From the NCBI RefSeq assembly GCF_033958435.1, contig NC_134144.1:11216010-11280009 (forward strand): a stretch of DNA of 64,000 bases. The letters run 5' to 3'. The notes under the pieces are model-generated. The model did not search any database. It saw only the letters and a list, made by a program, of their open reading frames with translations, and was not told the DNA's origin. The translations under genes and the position numbers were made by a program. Of this stretch, positions 1-14,576 are shown piece by piece. Numbering within the stretch: the stretch's first letter is position 1; each line of letters begins with the position of its first letter. The DNA comes from Carettochelys insculpta (lineage: Eukaryota; Chordata; Testudines; Carettochelyidae).

Positions 1-55
1 TGGAGAAAATGTCTGAACAATCCTCAAACTCAGATTTGCACATCATTGGTGGTAG

Positions 56-377
56 TACAGGTTGAACTTCTCCAGTCCAGCATCCTTTGGACCTGACTGC
101 TGAACAAGAGAATTGCTGAACCACGGCACGTCAATATTGTCTTGCACCATTACCAATATTTCTACTGTTTACTGGGCCTTAGAAGACATGTGGGGTAAAT
201 TACAGCTAAATAACAGCACAGAACACTGAGAGCCAGGACTGGTGATCGTAAAACTTTATGGGACCATGGGAAACTTGGCTACACCCACAATAATTGGACA
301 TTCAGGTAACTAAAATTATGTCAGACAACAGATTTTGCTGGATGAGAGAGTAGCAGACGAGACAGGTCCAGCCTGTA
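56..377 (+). mobile_element. Tigger/pogo-like MITE, family 1
   Basis: A 322-base element including flanking TA at both ends. It begins TACAGGTTGAACTTCTCCAG and ends near CCAGCCTGTA, imperfect inverted termini. Three other copies in the window (28369, 29526, 63367) share the interior, for example ACAGCACAGAACACTGAG and GGGACCATG. TA target duplication and CAGGTT-type ends are typical of the pogo/Tigger branch of Tc1-mariner; class assignment follows from these. Confidence 0.75.
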
Positions 378-2064
378 CACTGTACTGCAAGATAATCTGT
401 TTGTCTTAACACAGGCTACATATTTGTCCCACTGTATAGTATTTGTGCTTTTCCTTTTATCTTTAAAAGGTTTCTTTTGGTTAGGAAAACAACTTTTAGA
501 GTCTGAACCAAGTACTATGTTCTCATTTTATCTTTGAACTTGCAAGTGGGCCACAGTCATTAAGAATGTAATTAATGGCTCCTTGCATATTAAATGTGAC
601 TTATGTGGGGAGTCAAAGCAAAAGGTAAATTTATGGCCACATCTACTTGCAGGCAGGTCAAGGGACACAACATCTTGACTGGAATACTGGCCGTGGCACA
701 TCACACTCTGGTTACTTCTTGCCTGGACCTCACTCTCTCTAAGTGAGCAGCCATTCTGCTCCCTGACCCATCTCCAACAATTAACTACTAATGTTTACAT
801 GATAAGTGTATCTAGAGGCTTCAAAGAGATTTCGACTCCCATTGTGCTGAGGTTGGTGCAAATATACAGGAAGAAACCATCTCTGCTCTGAAAAGCCTAC
901 AGTTGTAGTTCTACTGCATTTCAGCTACAGAAGAGGATGTGCAGTGGAGAAACAGGATTCGATCCCAAGTGCACTGCCAAGATGCTACAAGATGTGTGAA
1001 AACAATACAATTAAAGAATGAGGGGATGCATCTAAGGGCATTCATCCCACTGAGCACTACAGCATTGTGTCCACAGACAAAAAGTACTATATAACTGCAA
1101 ATGTCACCTGGAGATACTGAAGCCAAAGAGCACATTCTCTGCAAAAATCACAGAAGGATTGGGTTACTAGGTATACTCATGCATTCATCTTGTACAGTTC
1201 TTCAAAGGCATTAGGATTTGTTTGTTGGTTTTTTTGGACACCAGATGCCTGAGTTAAATCATTCCACGATCACCAACATTTGTGAGGAAACTGGGTGAGT
1301 TGGGATTCTCTAAATCTACAGCACACTTTCTACTTTCCCTATAAAAGCTAGCCTAACATTCTCAATTTCCCCCTATATTTTTCACAATTTCTTTACTGGA
1401 CTTCTTCTTCACTGCCTGCTAAAACAAATGACTGAAGTCACTGTGCTAAAATTTCAGAAGTCATTGAAAAACATTGGCCTATTTTCAGTCCTTCTGTTCA
1501 GACTGATAAGAGATAATATTAACCAACCAAAACTGTTTACATTTTGGATATAGCCTAATGCATTCTTCGTTTCATTCTGGAAATGAGACATTGGTGAAAG
1601 CAGTCTTTCAAACTTGGACATGTTAAAGATATTTGGACAGCATAAAAAGGCACTTTCCATGAATAAATATCCATTTCACAGCACAACATCGATTGCAATG
1701 TTGAGAAAAATTCACAGGTCTCCTGCTATGCGTGATCTGTAAAAGTTAAGAAACAATCTGATGATTTGAAGCTGACCTGCAAATCCTGTATTCATGTTCT
1801 TTTGAAGACAAATTGTGATTATGTGGAAGGAGGTTGTTTTTCAAAACTGTACCATCTAAAAATATAACAAAGACCAGATTCATCTTTATAGTCCAAAAAA
1901 AGTAAGATACTGTGAGATCATCCTCATGGCTAAAGGGTCATGAACTCTTTGAATCTGCAGTAGTCACTGTTTCACAAAAGAACTTTAATTCACTGAAAAA
2001 ATCCCTCCTTCTACCCACCCCCCTCCACGCTATATAAAACCTGCATTATAGTTGTCTACTCAAT

Positions 2065-2145
2065 CATCTGAAGTGGGTCTTACCCACAAAAGCTCATGAC
2101 CTAATAAATTTCTTAGTCTCTATGATGCTACAGGACTGCTTATAA
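2065..2145 (+). repeat. Hammerhead-like interspersed repeat, copy 1
   Basis: ATCATCTGAAGTGGGTCTTA then CCCACAAAAGCTCATGACC, followed by TAATAAATTTCTTAGTCTC and GCTACAGGACTGCT. It has a perfect 6-base stem GTGGGT/ACCCAC (2073-2078 and 2082-2087). The GAAA of the best copy is AAAA here and the CTGA box is shortened. Confidence 0.6.
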
Positions 2146-3037
2146 TTTGAATAGCAATACATGTGTTTAAATCCAAGTATTGTTGGTTCTACATAATAGT
2201 AAAATAAACTGCAGGGGTAAATACTGAGAATGAGTGCAACTAAACCTTTGAATTTAAAATTCCCAGTATACGAGGCTTTTAATATAAATGTTATAAGCTT
2301 TAATTTAGTTTCTCTCTCTTGCTTGCTGCAAGAAATTTTAGAGTTGTTCACACGTGGGCTACTTCTGTGCTGTGCAAGACAGCCAACTATGGGAATATAG
2401 AGAATTGGAAGCCCAGAAAGCATAGCTTTATTTACATAACAAAATTCAGGTTGGTGTGGTGATTTGACTGTACCATGCCAAGTTACTCCAAAAGACGACT
2501 TGTTATCTGTACCAGAAGAAGGCTGTCTTTCTAGTACTAGAAAGTTCACATAATTCTTTAAACAGGAGAGATGAACTGTTCCCCTGGAAGTCTGAGAATA
2601 GCTTTGAGTTGTATGTTCAGGAACAGACAGACAGAGTAACTCCCTTGGCTTTATAGGAAAACCTGGCACCTAAACCTGGCATCCCTGTTTTTACAAAAGC
2701 TACATTCCTTATATTAATGACTATGAGTTCTGGGACCCTTTACGTTATCTTCCCACATCTGCTTTGTCAAACTCCTGTCATTCCATTACAAGCAACTGTG
2801 GAAAATAAGCAATCACTTTTTGCCATGACCCGTTCTTCTGTTGTACTTTGCTCCTCCTTGTGAAAGGACATTTTGTATCTGGCCTGGTTTTAAGGGCTGT
2901 ACTGGCTCTAACATAAGAGCTTTTGAAGTGGAATGTTTGTTAACGAGCCATTTGGCCTAGTGAAATGTAAAGTAGGATTATGCACAATAGTTAATAGCAC
3001 AAGCACACGTAAATCCGGTGAGAGAAAGGACGGCCCA

Positions 3038-3160
3038 GTTATTAGCCTAGGAATTGGGAGACCTGGATTCAGTTACACACTTCCTTTGTGACCTTGACCA
3101 AGTTATTGTGTCTTCTGTATCACATGAGGATAATCACACTGTAGTCACACTGCAATATCA
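3038..3160 (+). repeat. MIR-type SINE fragment
   Basis: Matches the MIR core pattern: TTGGGAGACCTGGATTCAGT, then CCTTTGTGACCTTGACCAAG and ATGAGGATAATCACA. The 3' half is lost. Confidence 0.6.
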
Positions 3161-3699
3161 TAGATTCAAATCTGTGAAAATAACATGGATTTTAACATAC
3201 AATTTACTACTACCTCATAGATCCATTTCTGATAGATCTATCTATCCCAAAATTATTGCACAAGCAAATATATATAGGTGGGAAAACTGATAAACAAACA
3301 GTGATCACAGAATTAAAGACATTACATATATATCTGCTCCCTTACATTCTTTATAATTTCACCTTCTGCCAAGGAAAATGCACCATGATAAACAGGTGCA
3401 ATGGAAAGAGTTGAGGGGGGATAAATTGGAGAATTGACAGGCATGTTAATTGCAAGTATCTGCTGTATATGTTTCTAACTATCCATGAATTATCAATAAT
3501 GCAGGAAACAAAGTTTAAAACCCTCACACAATTCTAGAACTGGAGAACTGGGAAAAATACTCATCCATTGCTGGTAAAAGGTGGGGGAGGAAAGAGGGTA
3601 GGTCATATGGGTAAATTCTGACACTCGGCAACTCAGCAAAAGGGGAAAACACAGTGAAACAAACTTTGTTGGTTAATCAATTTTCACAGAGACAACCTG

Positions 3700-4870
3700 T
3701 GAAGGACCTCCTCCCATATTGTATAGAAAAAGGGAGATGAATATAAATACGCATAATTCAGAAATGTTTCAAACAAAAGGTGGATTGTGACCTATCATTT
3801 TTAATGGTAGAACCTACTGGATCTGCAAAACCTATTTTTGTGCATGTATCATTTTTGTAGATGAAGTTATAAGTAGTATCTTCATATTTGTATTATAAAT
3901 GTTTGTCCTTGTGAAGACATCAATAGGCGGCGTGGCTACTCTATTGTGAGCATATGGCTTCTGAGGGGATAGCCGTACTTAGTGGGTATCACCAGTTACC
4001 AGAGGAACTTGTCCATGACCATGCAATCCAGCTGATAAGCCATGGCTGGTTGCCTAAAAAGGACTTGGACAGGTCACCTGCTCATGTGAGTCTCCACCTT
4101 GAAGTATACTGTTACACAAAGAGAATAATGGAATTCTCTCCACAGGGGAAAGGAATAAAAGGACCCCGGGATTCCTACATCTTTTGTCCTCCTGCTTGTC
4201 TTTTGCCTTCATCTGCCTTGGAAAAACAGAGCACTTTACTGGAGACCCAGGTCAGGATAAGATCATTTCTAACCTTAAGATTTCACCTAATATAAAGACA
4301 AGTGTTTAGGGTGAGAACTCATGTAACTAGATTTTTAGGCGGAATCAAATGAGCTGTTTTTCCTTCTCTTTTATTTGATTTACTAATTAATTTTAATCTG
4401 TTAGTCCCTATCTGTAACTACTTAAATCCTACTGTTTTGCTTAATAAAAACTCTTTTGTTTATAATTAAACCAGTGTAAATTGTTATTACCTGGGGAGAG
4501 CTACCACAGTGAATATCTCCCTTTCTTTGGTAAAGGGGGATTATCTAATGAGCCCTCCCTGTACATATCTTTTGCACACAGAGAATTAAATTTATCTGGG
4601 GTTTTGATCCCTTCTGGGGGTGGATTCCCTGGCTGCTGTGCCCTAGAACTGCATCCAGCCAGAGCTGAAGTAAATCAGCGTCTGCATTACTATGCAGGGG
4701 TTGGTTACTCCAACTCTGTGCCTTGGCTCACGGAGACAATATGATCTGGCTCAGCAAGACAGAGAGGTGGGGAGCCCCAGAGAACAAGAACGTAGGTGTC
4801 AGCAAGAAACATCTCACGGGGTCTTCTGTAACCACACCCCATCAAACAACCCTTCTTTTTCAGAAAGGTA
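3700..4870 (+). repeat. Possible LTR-like sequence
   Basis: TGTGAAGGACCTCCTCCCAT at the left and an AATAAAAACTCTTTTG polyadenylation-like block at 4443 are reminiscent of a retroviral LTR, followed by CAACTCTGTGCCTTGGCTCA. No second copy, duplication or primer site is visible. Confidence 0.25.
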
Positions 4871-6171
4871 AACAAAGGCAACTAAGTATTAAATATTCAT
4901 ATTAAGGCTAACACCTTGATTGATGCCAGCTGTTATTTAACATGATCTGCAAGTATGTGGCTGTGTAGTTTTTAATGCTGTCAATGTTCTTACTCAGCAG
5001 GCAAGGAGAGAAATTTACACAAACTGAACTGAAGGTGTTTCTACAGAAAACAGAATTAATAGGATCTGCTGGGATAATACTGAAGAAAATATTATATTAT
5101 GTATCTCAAACAGCTACAGGTACTACATGACCATATGATTAAGACTTTTTTTAAATTTTACTAAAAATATCTCTCAAATTTTGATATAAATGCTACAATT
5201 TGCTAAACACTTGCAAGTTATTCAAACACTTTAAAAAATGAGCAAGAGTTCTTACTTCCACGAGATAGATGAACAAGTCATAATGTTGTGATTTTTTTAG
5301 TCTGTGTTCAGCCAAGACATCAGATCTATGCAACTGTTGTTAACCTTAGCTAAGCCACATTTAGTTCATATTATTAACAATATTTTGATTGGCAAGTAAA
5401 AAGAATACAACAAACTAGGTTTCCATTGACAGTTCAGACTGAATACATTATTCTTTACCTCACAGGCTTGTTGAATATTTATTCTTGTAAACATTAAATA
5501 AGTTGGTAATTTCACTGTCCTTACACTGCATTATAGCTTCATCACACTTGGAACTCTGGAAAGACTAAAAGCAGCTATGAGCAATATGCTATTACGGGAA
5601 TGCACTAATGCAGAGGTGCCCAAATTCTTCTATTGTGCCTCTACCTTGACAGTAATGGATTCCTCTATATTACTGCACAACTGGCTAGGCAGAAGAGCTT
5701 GGGCTGAAGGTAGAGCTGGCCTGGGAAAAGGGCTTGTCCTTTCTCTCTTCCTTCCTTCGCATTCTACAAAGGTACACATCCCCCACAAATCACACACCCC
5801 AATGTACAAAAATCTACATGCAGAAGAGGCCCACTGCAGTGCACCCTTCCCCACCCCAATGCTACAGTGTACCTCATGACATCTCCCAGAAATGAGTTCT
5901 CCTCCTTCCATTCACATAATAAAACTCCTGCCATTAGAACAAAGCCACCGTCATACCAAAGAATTCCACAGCCCCGAAATACTGGTCACATAAAGTTAAA
6001 GTTGCTCAAATACATTTCCTATCAGTTTAAATTAAAAATCAAGGAAATTCCACTTAAGCAACATTAATACCCACACCCACCTCAACAAAATCAGAGATCC
6101 CCCTCAACTTAAGAAAAAGGGATGGCTTTTCCAAAAGCCTTCTGCGGTGAAGGAGATGTAAATCCCCTTCA

Positions 6172-6723
<552 letters not shown>

Positions 6724-9684
6724 TTACACGCACACTACAATGTTGGTTTCCAACATCCAATTATTCGGACAGGTTCATGCAACTAAAAATAGATTTGCAC
6801 ACTAGCTCCTTTATCTGGGTAACAGCTGTTGGGTACCACAAACTAAAAAACAGCACGGCAATTGGCTATGATTTGGTCACATGACCTAACACATTATGAA
6901 AATATTTATAAACGTGATTATATGGAAAATGAAAATGGAAACATATGGTACTATAAGTATATAAGTTTGATGCCACAGCATATTACAGGCAAGGACCCTG
7001 CATTTCAAACAGCTAGATGAAAAATGTACCCATATAAATTCCCACTGCCTTTTTATATAATGATTACTGATTTTAATAAAAGAACTTTATTAGAAGTAGT
7101 TAAATTACACACCGCTCTAAGTTAAATCCTTAACTATTACTGTACCCTGATTGGACGAGTGGGTTCATGGTTTGCAGGCTGGATAAATATCAATGATTTA
7201 AACAATTTTAAAACATCAGAATTTTTATTTAAAATCACATTTTTTAATTTTTTTAGATCAATGAATAAAAAATTTCTCATTTAAAAGTAAAAAGTTACAT
7301 CTAATCACAAACATGCCATACCCACGCTTACAGTCTTATAAAAATAACTTAATGGCTATAGTTTGTCCAGCCTACCAACTCTTACTTTTGAAAGGTCGGG
7401 GCTTTCAACTTCTGTCTCTCAGCAAACTAAAAGGTAACATAAAAGGCATATGCTGGATAGGACTGTTTTTGTGCAGTGCTTATGTTGTGATTGATCTTGG
7501 CCAAACACAGAAGAGGGAGTTAGTTCAGATGCTGTCTTAAAGACAGGGAGAGAATATATAGGGAAGGACAGAGGCAGCATAGAAAGGAACAGTGGAGTGG
7601 ACTGGAACACACATACAACTTCCTATATTCCCCCATACTTTTGCCACAGAAAAACCTTTTTTGTTTCTGAAGAGATCCTAACTTGAAATAAATGTGTGGA
7701 AGAAATTCATTCCCTGGGTAAAAAGGGAAAATATGTCAAGTGTAAGCAGTGCTGAAAGACAATGCAGGGCCCAGCTGCAAGGATGAAACAACATAAGGAA
7801 AATGGCTTATTGGGAGAAAATGATCTGGCTGAAGATGTGGATATGGCTCAGTTAATCAACTGGTTAGTAACTTAAATAATTCACTTTGAAATTCATCAGT
7901 CTCTGTGAAAGACTTTCTCTGTGCCTTTCAGCATTAGTGTGATTTGACAAGCTGTTTGCTAAGTTGGATGTAGCTAGAAAAAAATATTTAACTTAGCCAA
8001 TCCCTGTGGTTTGCTTAATTAGTTAACTAGGTTTAGAATCTATTGCTCAAGGATACAATACAGAAAGCAGCAGCAAAGAGAAATCTAAACCTGCCAGTTG
8101 CCAGAGTGTTAATTTATTTTATACATAATGCATGCCGCTTATTTTGGAACATCATGGTCACAGCCCATAATGGTGATGCCATAACTCTATTCCCTATTTT
8201 ACTTCAGCATAACAGCTTTTCCAAGGGAACCCCATTCTGTATTTGTTTTCTCAAAGATACAGACGTGCCAGTGAGTTCAGTGGGGCTTACTCCAAAATTA
8301 AGGGCACTCAAAGCAGAATCTGTTTTTTGGTAGCTACTTTATTCAATTAATTTTGGTGATTTAATTTAATCACCTTAATTTAAATCAATCCACTCTGTTG
8401 CTCTGGCCATCTTTTGAAGTGGAACTAAAAATGAACAAAAAGTATATGTACAAAAATACCATTTTCATCAGCACAACTTGAAGTTGACAGTTTTCAAAGG
8501 TGATGGGCTGAAGTTTTCTGTTATTACAGAGAAGGGGGCCCACACAGGAAGTGGGAGAAGAACCTTTCCCATCACTGTTCTGCCAATGTTTCTCAAATGT
8601 GGAGGTACAGTAGAACTGACCCAGCCAATCACACACTGCATTTGGAGTCAAAAGCACACAATCAGGGCAACAACAGAGACCCCTCAGCCCCAAAAGCAGT
8701 GACTTAAGTCAAGTTACTTAACCATATGGGCAGCATCTTTGCCTCCCCTCTAGCAGAAATTCATTAGGCTGGATCTTACTGATTAATGAATTATAGTTAT
8801 GAAATATAACACCACAATGGGGCTGCTAGGCATATACTGCTAAGGTAGGTAAATCACACAATGTGGCTCACAAGAGGGAATCCTTCATCCAAGGAGAATC
8901 TGGGCAAGCCATAAGAAATCTTAGACATGAAATGAACTGCAGCACAAACCTGACAAGCCCAAGATCAGTCTGAGGGAACATGAGTTTTAGCATAAATCGC
9001 TGGATATTATGATATTAGGGGCTAAATAAACACCCATTAAGAGATCTTCCATTCGTGCCATTTGGAACAGGGAATGGCACAAAATTTTGGACTTTTCATG
9101 GCCCCAAACAGCTCTTTAAAGTACAAACATATGCTTTATAGCACTGTTTCTATGTACAAGTGACTTGAGTTTTAAACTAGACTCCTATATAAGTAAGCTG
9201 CTAAAAACATGTAAAAAGATAACCAAATTCTTTGAGTTTCAAATAACTTTATTTAGTTTATTTAGCAAAGGTACTCTGTATATTAGTGCTTTCCACTAAT
9301 CCACTGAGATATCATCTGAATGCCTTGGCAATGTTATCTGTATTGAACGAGACCTTAGAATGTGTTCAATGAGACATAAATACTACTTTTTTTCTAGACA
9401 AGGTTTCTTTTAGATCTCCTTCAATACCCAATTTGGAATTCTTATCATTTCACTGCACCTCTCAAAGAATCACGTAATTTTATTATAAGAACCCCCCAGT
9501 AAATTAAAAGTTCAATTTAAACAACAGCTGTTTGTACCTATTACTTAGTGAACCCTCTAGACAATCTCCCCACCCCCACATACCTTTCACAACTGTTCTT
9601 CATCCATTAAAGCTAATATCATTTAAAAAAACTGCCCCTTCTTGAGTACAGATTTATGTTCTGCTTTACCCGAAGATCTAGCTA

Positions 9685-10535
9685 ATGTATGCTGACAACC
9701 TGGCCCTTTTGGTTACAGCAAGGAGGAACTGGCAAACATGATATCAGAGGGAGCATCTGTGTTTGAAGGTAAATGCAAAGAAAAACAAATCATGCAAGTA
9801 ACAAAAGTAGAGAAAAATGTTGATTGGAGTTTCAGGAGAGAAGCTGAATCAGAAGAATTTTATATTAGGAAGTACACTAAGTGCCATCCATGGGAAATCT
9901 GGACAATCGAAAAGAAGAGCCAAATGTGCATGGGCAGCAGGAAGAAAGATGGCAGGAGTACTGTAGGACCAAAAAATAAACTGAAAGGAACCATGGGCAT
10001 GTGTATGCTTGTCCCTGCCTGCTCTATGGTTTAGAAAGGATGGGTCTACGGAGAGGGAAGAAATGAATATGCAGGGCATAGCAAATAGTACCCTAAGGAC
10101 AATGGCACGCAAGCACAGCTTACAATGCACATGGAAGAACTCAGGAGGAAGATGACCTTGGATATCTTAGGGCATGTCTACACTGAAATTAAAAACCCAC
10201 AGCTGGCCCATACCACCTGGATTGGGCTATAGGGCATTAAAATTGCATTTGGGCTTGGTCTGGAGCATACGCTCTGAGATTTCGTGAGGAATGACAAATG
10301 TCTATACCACAAATCAAACACCTCATTAACCTAAGTTTCATGAGTCCAAGTCAGTGGACCCAGGCCAGCCAGACATGTCTAACCTCCCTTTACTGATCAA
10401 GAAGCTGGGGAGCAAAGGTTTGAGATGGGCTGCACATGTAATAAAGAACAGATGGGAGGGAGAAGAGAGCAAAAAAAGACATGTATGACCAAGCATATGA
10501 TGGAAAGACTCTATTAAGGACATCTGAAGAGATCC
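9685..10535 (+). mobile_element. Non-CR1 LINE fragment, interrupted by MITE
   Basis: At 9685 the frame reads MYADNLALLVTARRNWQ, a decayed YADD-type catalytic motif of reverse transcriptase. A 98-codon frame at 9738-10034 continues (VFEGKCKEKQIMQVTKVE and onward to KLKGTMGMCMLVPA). After the MITE at 10170-10379 comes KLGSKGLRWAAHVIKNRW, matching the L-RWAGHV motif that follows the polymerase in several LINE clades. The clade is not decided; the copy is broken. Confidence 0.6.
10170..10379 (+). mobile_element. Harbinger-like MITE, decayed, inside LINE
   Basis: Starts GGGCATGTCTACACTG and ends near CCAGCCAGACATGTC. The interior has TGAGTCCAAGTCAGTGGACC. The ends are imperfect inverted repeats. 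LINE-derived sequence lies on both sides. The exact 3' edge is uncertain. Confidence 0.5.
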
Positions 10536-11300
10536 TGAAACATAAGCCCCAGTATCACAGGCCTGGTCTGAAGCCTGAGGCCTAGGGAAAAGTAGTCAAG
10601 ATTTTAACATAAAGCAAAACTGAGCTGTGAGCAACAGGCAGGCCCTACTCACAGAACTTGGCAAGAACAGGGATGATATTGCAGAAATACACATACCTAA
10701 GAGGTACTAAGCACAACTCACATAAATCCATTCAAGGTTAGTACTAGAAATCTCCAGTACCAACACACTCCCCAGAGATAACATGCACTCACTGAGCCAT
10801 GCTAAGGATAGATTCAGGATGATATCTTCATGATAGGGATGTTATGATCACACCAGAAGGTAACTGGTAGCACCCATGTATGTTAAAAGGTGGCACCCTG
10901 ATATGTCAGGAGTGATACGTAACATGTTTGTACCTGTGCACAAAGATGTATCTCAGAGAGGCTGTCTTTGTTTGGCCTTGTGGGCAACAGGAAGTCCCAG
11001 CACTGATTGAGTAGGTCCATTCCAATGGGCATACAAATTCTAGCATAACTGTACACATCTGATCAAGGAACTTCATTGACTATAAAACTGGCCAGGTGCC
11101 TTCTCACCTTATCTGATTTTGTAGTCACTGGAGGTTCTCTCGGAGTCTGCTGTGCTGGATACATACACAGAGCAAGGGAAGCAGTCAGAGGGAGGGAGCG
11201 TGCACACACGCGCACGCATACACACACACACGAATAACTATCGATATTTGATAGAGCAAGCTACTTCTCAGGACACCACATCAATGGCATCAGATGACAA
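10536..11300 (+). mobile_element. LTR-like repeat, plus copy
   Basis: About 765 bases shared, in inverted orientation, with 14577-15298. It includes the near-identical stretch GATATTGCAGAAATACACAT followed by ACCTAAGAGGTACT. It starts TGAAACATAAG, has a TATAAAA-like box at 11080 and a (CA)n tract at 11208-11232. It ends in GACACCACATCAATGGCATC then AGATGA, where a primer-site-like TGGCATCAGA occurs. LTR identity is inferred. Confidence 0.6.
11208..11232 (+). repeat. (CA)n-like microsatellite
   Basis: Alternating CA/CG run inside the LTR-like repeat. Confidence 0.8.
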
Positions 11301-13294
11301 AGAGAAAAAGGAATGGAACTTCCAAGACCAATGAAACCATTCCATTGACTGGAAACAGTGGCAAAGAACTCTGGACACCTCTAATGCAATGTAAATGGGA
11401 CAAAGGAGGAAAAAAAATTAAGTGACATTTACTCTAAGATCCAGCTAAATATGACTTAAAATCAAACTATGCCTGGTTTGTTTTAACTGTAATGTCACAC
11501 ACTAGGTAGCCATGAAATAAAATTGGATGAAATCCTGTTGACAATCACTCTTCTGAGGATAGCTAATAGGAAAGCTGCATCATATGTAAAGTCAGTTCCA
11601 CAGCTGAGAATGAAACTAGGCCAGCCCTGTCCTTATCTCTTCACTTAAGACATACCATTCCTTACCTTCTCCATGGAGTCTAGCTGCAAACGCTTGGATG
11701 CTCAGCCCAGCAAGTAGCAATGACTTTATCACAAACACATATAGCAGTGAAAAACCTACTGAACATTTCTGGCAGAGGAAGAAATACATTTTCTAAAAGT
11801 CTGGTTTCCCCTCATATACCAGTAGTTTAAAATCTCATCCTTATACTCCTTCTGTTCTTCATAATAGATGCCCTTTTTCTGGTGATCACAACAGCTGCAA
11901 CATTCCTAAATGAAAAGGAATCTCTCCAGAAAATTGTGTTTTTTTGGGAAACCAGTCTAGAGTGAATATTCATTCCTACAAATAAGTTTGAGAAATTAAT
12001 TTCCTAAGCCTAATTTCTCCTTATGTTGCTAAAACACTATACCGATGTATCAATATTTTGTATTTTATAGCAGAGCAGTAATCCTTAATTGAAAGGCATA
12101 TGGTCTGGTAAAGCAACTCCACTCTGATACACTAAATCTTCAATTCTATTAGACATATCTTTGCTCTGCTATTTACTACAAAATAATACCATCCTACAAT
12201 CCTACTTCACTTGAGGATGTGAATGAAATGAGGCGAAACACCAGTAAGTTTCTTTTTGAGAAAGAGCACAGTGACTGTCCAAAATGATACAAACTTGAAT
12301 TTCAGATGGATTGCTTTAGAGTTTCTCTCAATGCACCCAGTATTTTAAAATTTCTCCAGCCTGTAATTAAGGTGAAGTTTCCTTCACAATTTTATATTAT
12401 ATTACATATAAAGTGTTGTGGAGTGTTTAAGCTGTATTCGACTACAGAGCCAAGTGAGCAATTCCGTGGCATGGTGTGTGATGACCCTGCGCTTAACTGC
12501 ACATCCTCTTCCGCCTCAATATGCTCAAGGACGCCTTTTCAGTCTTAGGTTCTCATCTCCTCTCAATGAGAAAGGACCTGCCTCTCTCCCTCCAGACCTG
12601 GGATTTAGGAGCAATTCCCTGGGACTGTCCCAGTAGGTCTGGCATCAGTCCAGCATTTGCAATTTGCTCTCTTGAACAGTAAAATGGTTACCACTGTCTA
12701 CCCAACTTTCACAAAACACAGTCCATATATTTTAAAACAAAAGTATTACAAAGATAAAAAAGTCTATATGCACACTAAGCCTGTCAAGCTTCACCCATCC
12801 TACACATAGACACAACCAGTCTCCAAATTACCAATGACTTCATCCTAGCAGAGAATGAATGAAGGTTGTGGAATACACATGAACATCTTGAAGACCAAAA
12901 GTTATGGTACGGTAAAATTCGATTTCTGGTGACTGAAGCAGTAACTCCTGTCCTGGAGGCGGTACTTAGTGCTTACTAAAACAATGACTGTAGGGCAACT
13001 GTGCCAAAGCAGGTGTTGGATATGGTGTCCTTTGCCATGGAGTAATGCTGAGTAAAGGTGTGAGCTGAAGGCTGGATATATGGTGTATAAAACTTTGAGA
13101 CTGGGATAACTCAGATGCAGTGTAAGTCCTGATGAAATAGGTCCTCAGCTACTGAGGGTCTATATTAGCATACAGTCCAAACCCATTTCAGAAGTATTTG
13201 GGTGAAGACTGGTTGATCCTTCATTCTGTGGGGGAACACAATAAACAGTATGGCAGAATTCCTCAACAGTCTCACTCCATTCAAATATTTTCCA

Positions 13295-13380
13295 GATCTG
13301 AAAGAGTGAGTCTGTCCCATGAAAACTCATCACCTTTTATTTTGTTAGTCTTTGAAGTGCTACAGGACTGCTTTTTTGTT
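13295..13380 (+). repeat. Hammerhead-like interspersed repeat, copy 2
   Basis: ATCTGAAAGAGTGAGTCTGT then CCCATGAAAACTCATCACC, with TTTTGTTAGTCTTTGAAGTG and CTACAGGACTGC downstream. The stem has decayed but GAAA is kept. Confidence 0.6.
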
Positions 13381-14576
13381 CCATTCACAGACCAGTGACA
13401 GGCCTGATAACATCGGAGGTACGAAGTGTGGCCATCCCATCTCAGAGTCATGTGCGATTTGGCAGAAAAAAAATGGTAGGCTGATCAACTGAATAGAGGT
13501 GAGACTGGACTCTGCTAATCTTGATTGTGAGGTCAAAAGCACTGAAAAGATCCAGGACTGCATGGACCACTATTTCCAGCATTCACTAGTCTGAGCTCAC
13601 CCAGTTCTAGACCTCCAGAAAAGAAAATAAAAAGAGTTCCAAACTGTAGGCATAAGGACATAAGCAACTGAAAACAGGGGTGTACCACAGAAAATGAGAG
13701 GCATCCTTAATGCATTTATCACTGCCTCTTTGGCTACAAATTCATCAATTTTAAACTTCTGAGCTGTGTACGCAAAAAATTGGAAATTGCCTTAGTATCT
13801 CTAATAAGATCTTATTACAGCATCCTTTCCCAAAGTTTTCCAGTGAGAGTGGACAGGCACTGGTATTCATATACTGATTGTGATGACAGCTGGTATTACT
13901 TGGCAACTACAGGATTTGAAATAAGTGAAAACAGTAATTTTCCAAAAATTAAACACTTTCTGTAATCAAATCTACCTTAAGTCTTATTGCAGACCTCTGA
14001 AATATATCAATATGTAATGGATATAGCCAATTTGTAGCCATTTTTAAATTTGTTTGATATGACTGAACAACAATCAATAGTCTTAAAATGTAAATGACTT
14101 CGCTGTTATATCAATAAAGCCAGAGCTCTTGTATGGGAAGTTTTGCTCCCCAAACTGGGATTGATGACTGGAGTTTAGTAACATAACAAAACAAAACAAA
14201 AAATCATCCCAAAGTCCTCTGTCCTGTAAATTCTTGTTCATTAGTCAGAACACAGAAAAAAATTAAAGAAGGACTACACTTCAAAACCAGAGAAGAGGAC
14301 TGTGTTAAGTTGTTAGACATAATAGAAGAAAAACTTACAACTACAGAAGACCAGTGGTCTATGCAGTAGATGGAAAATCTTGATTTTGGAGTGTCAGAAG
14401 CCTTAAGTAGCAGTGTACTCAAAGAAGTGTTGCCACTGTTTTTTACTTAGCTTTAACAAGTGCATGTTGGTTACAAGTCTCCTGACTTGCTAATTAAAAA
14501 GTTACATGTAATCCTTCAAATGGTATAATATCTACTTATGTATTCCAAATACACTTCTGCACCTATAGGCACCTCA

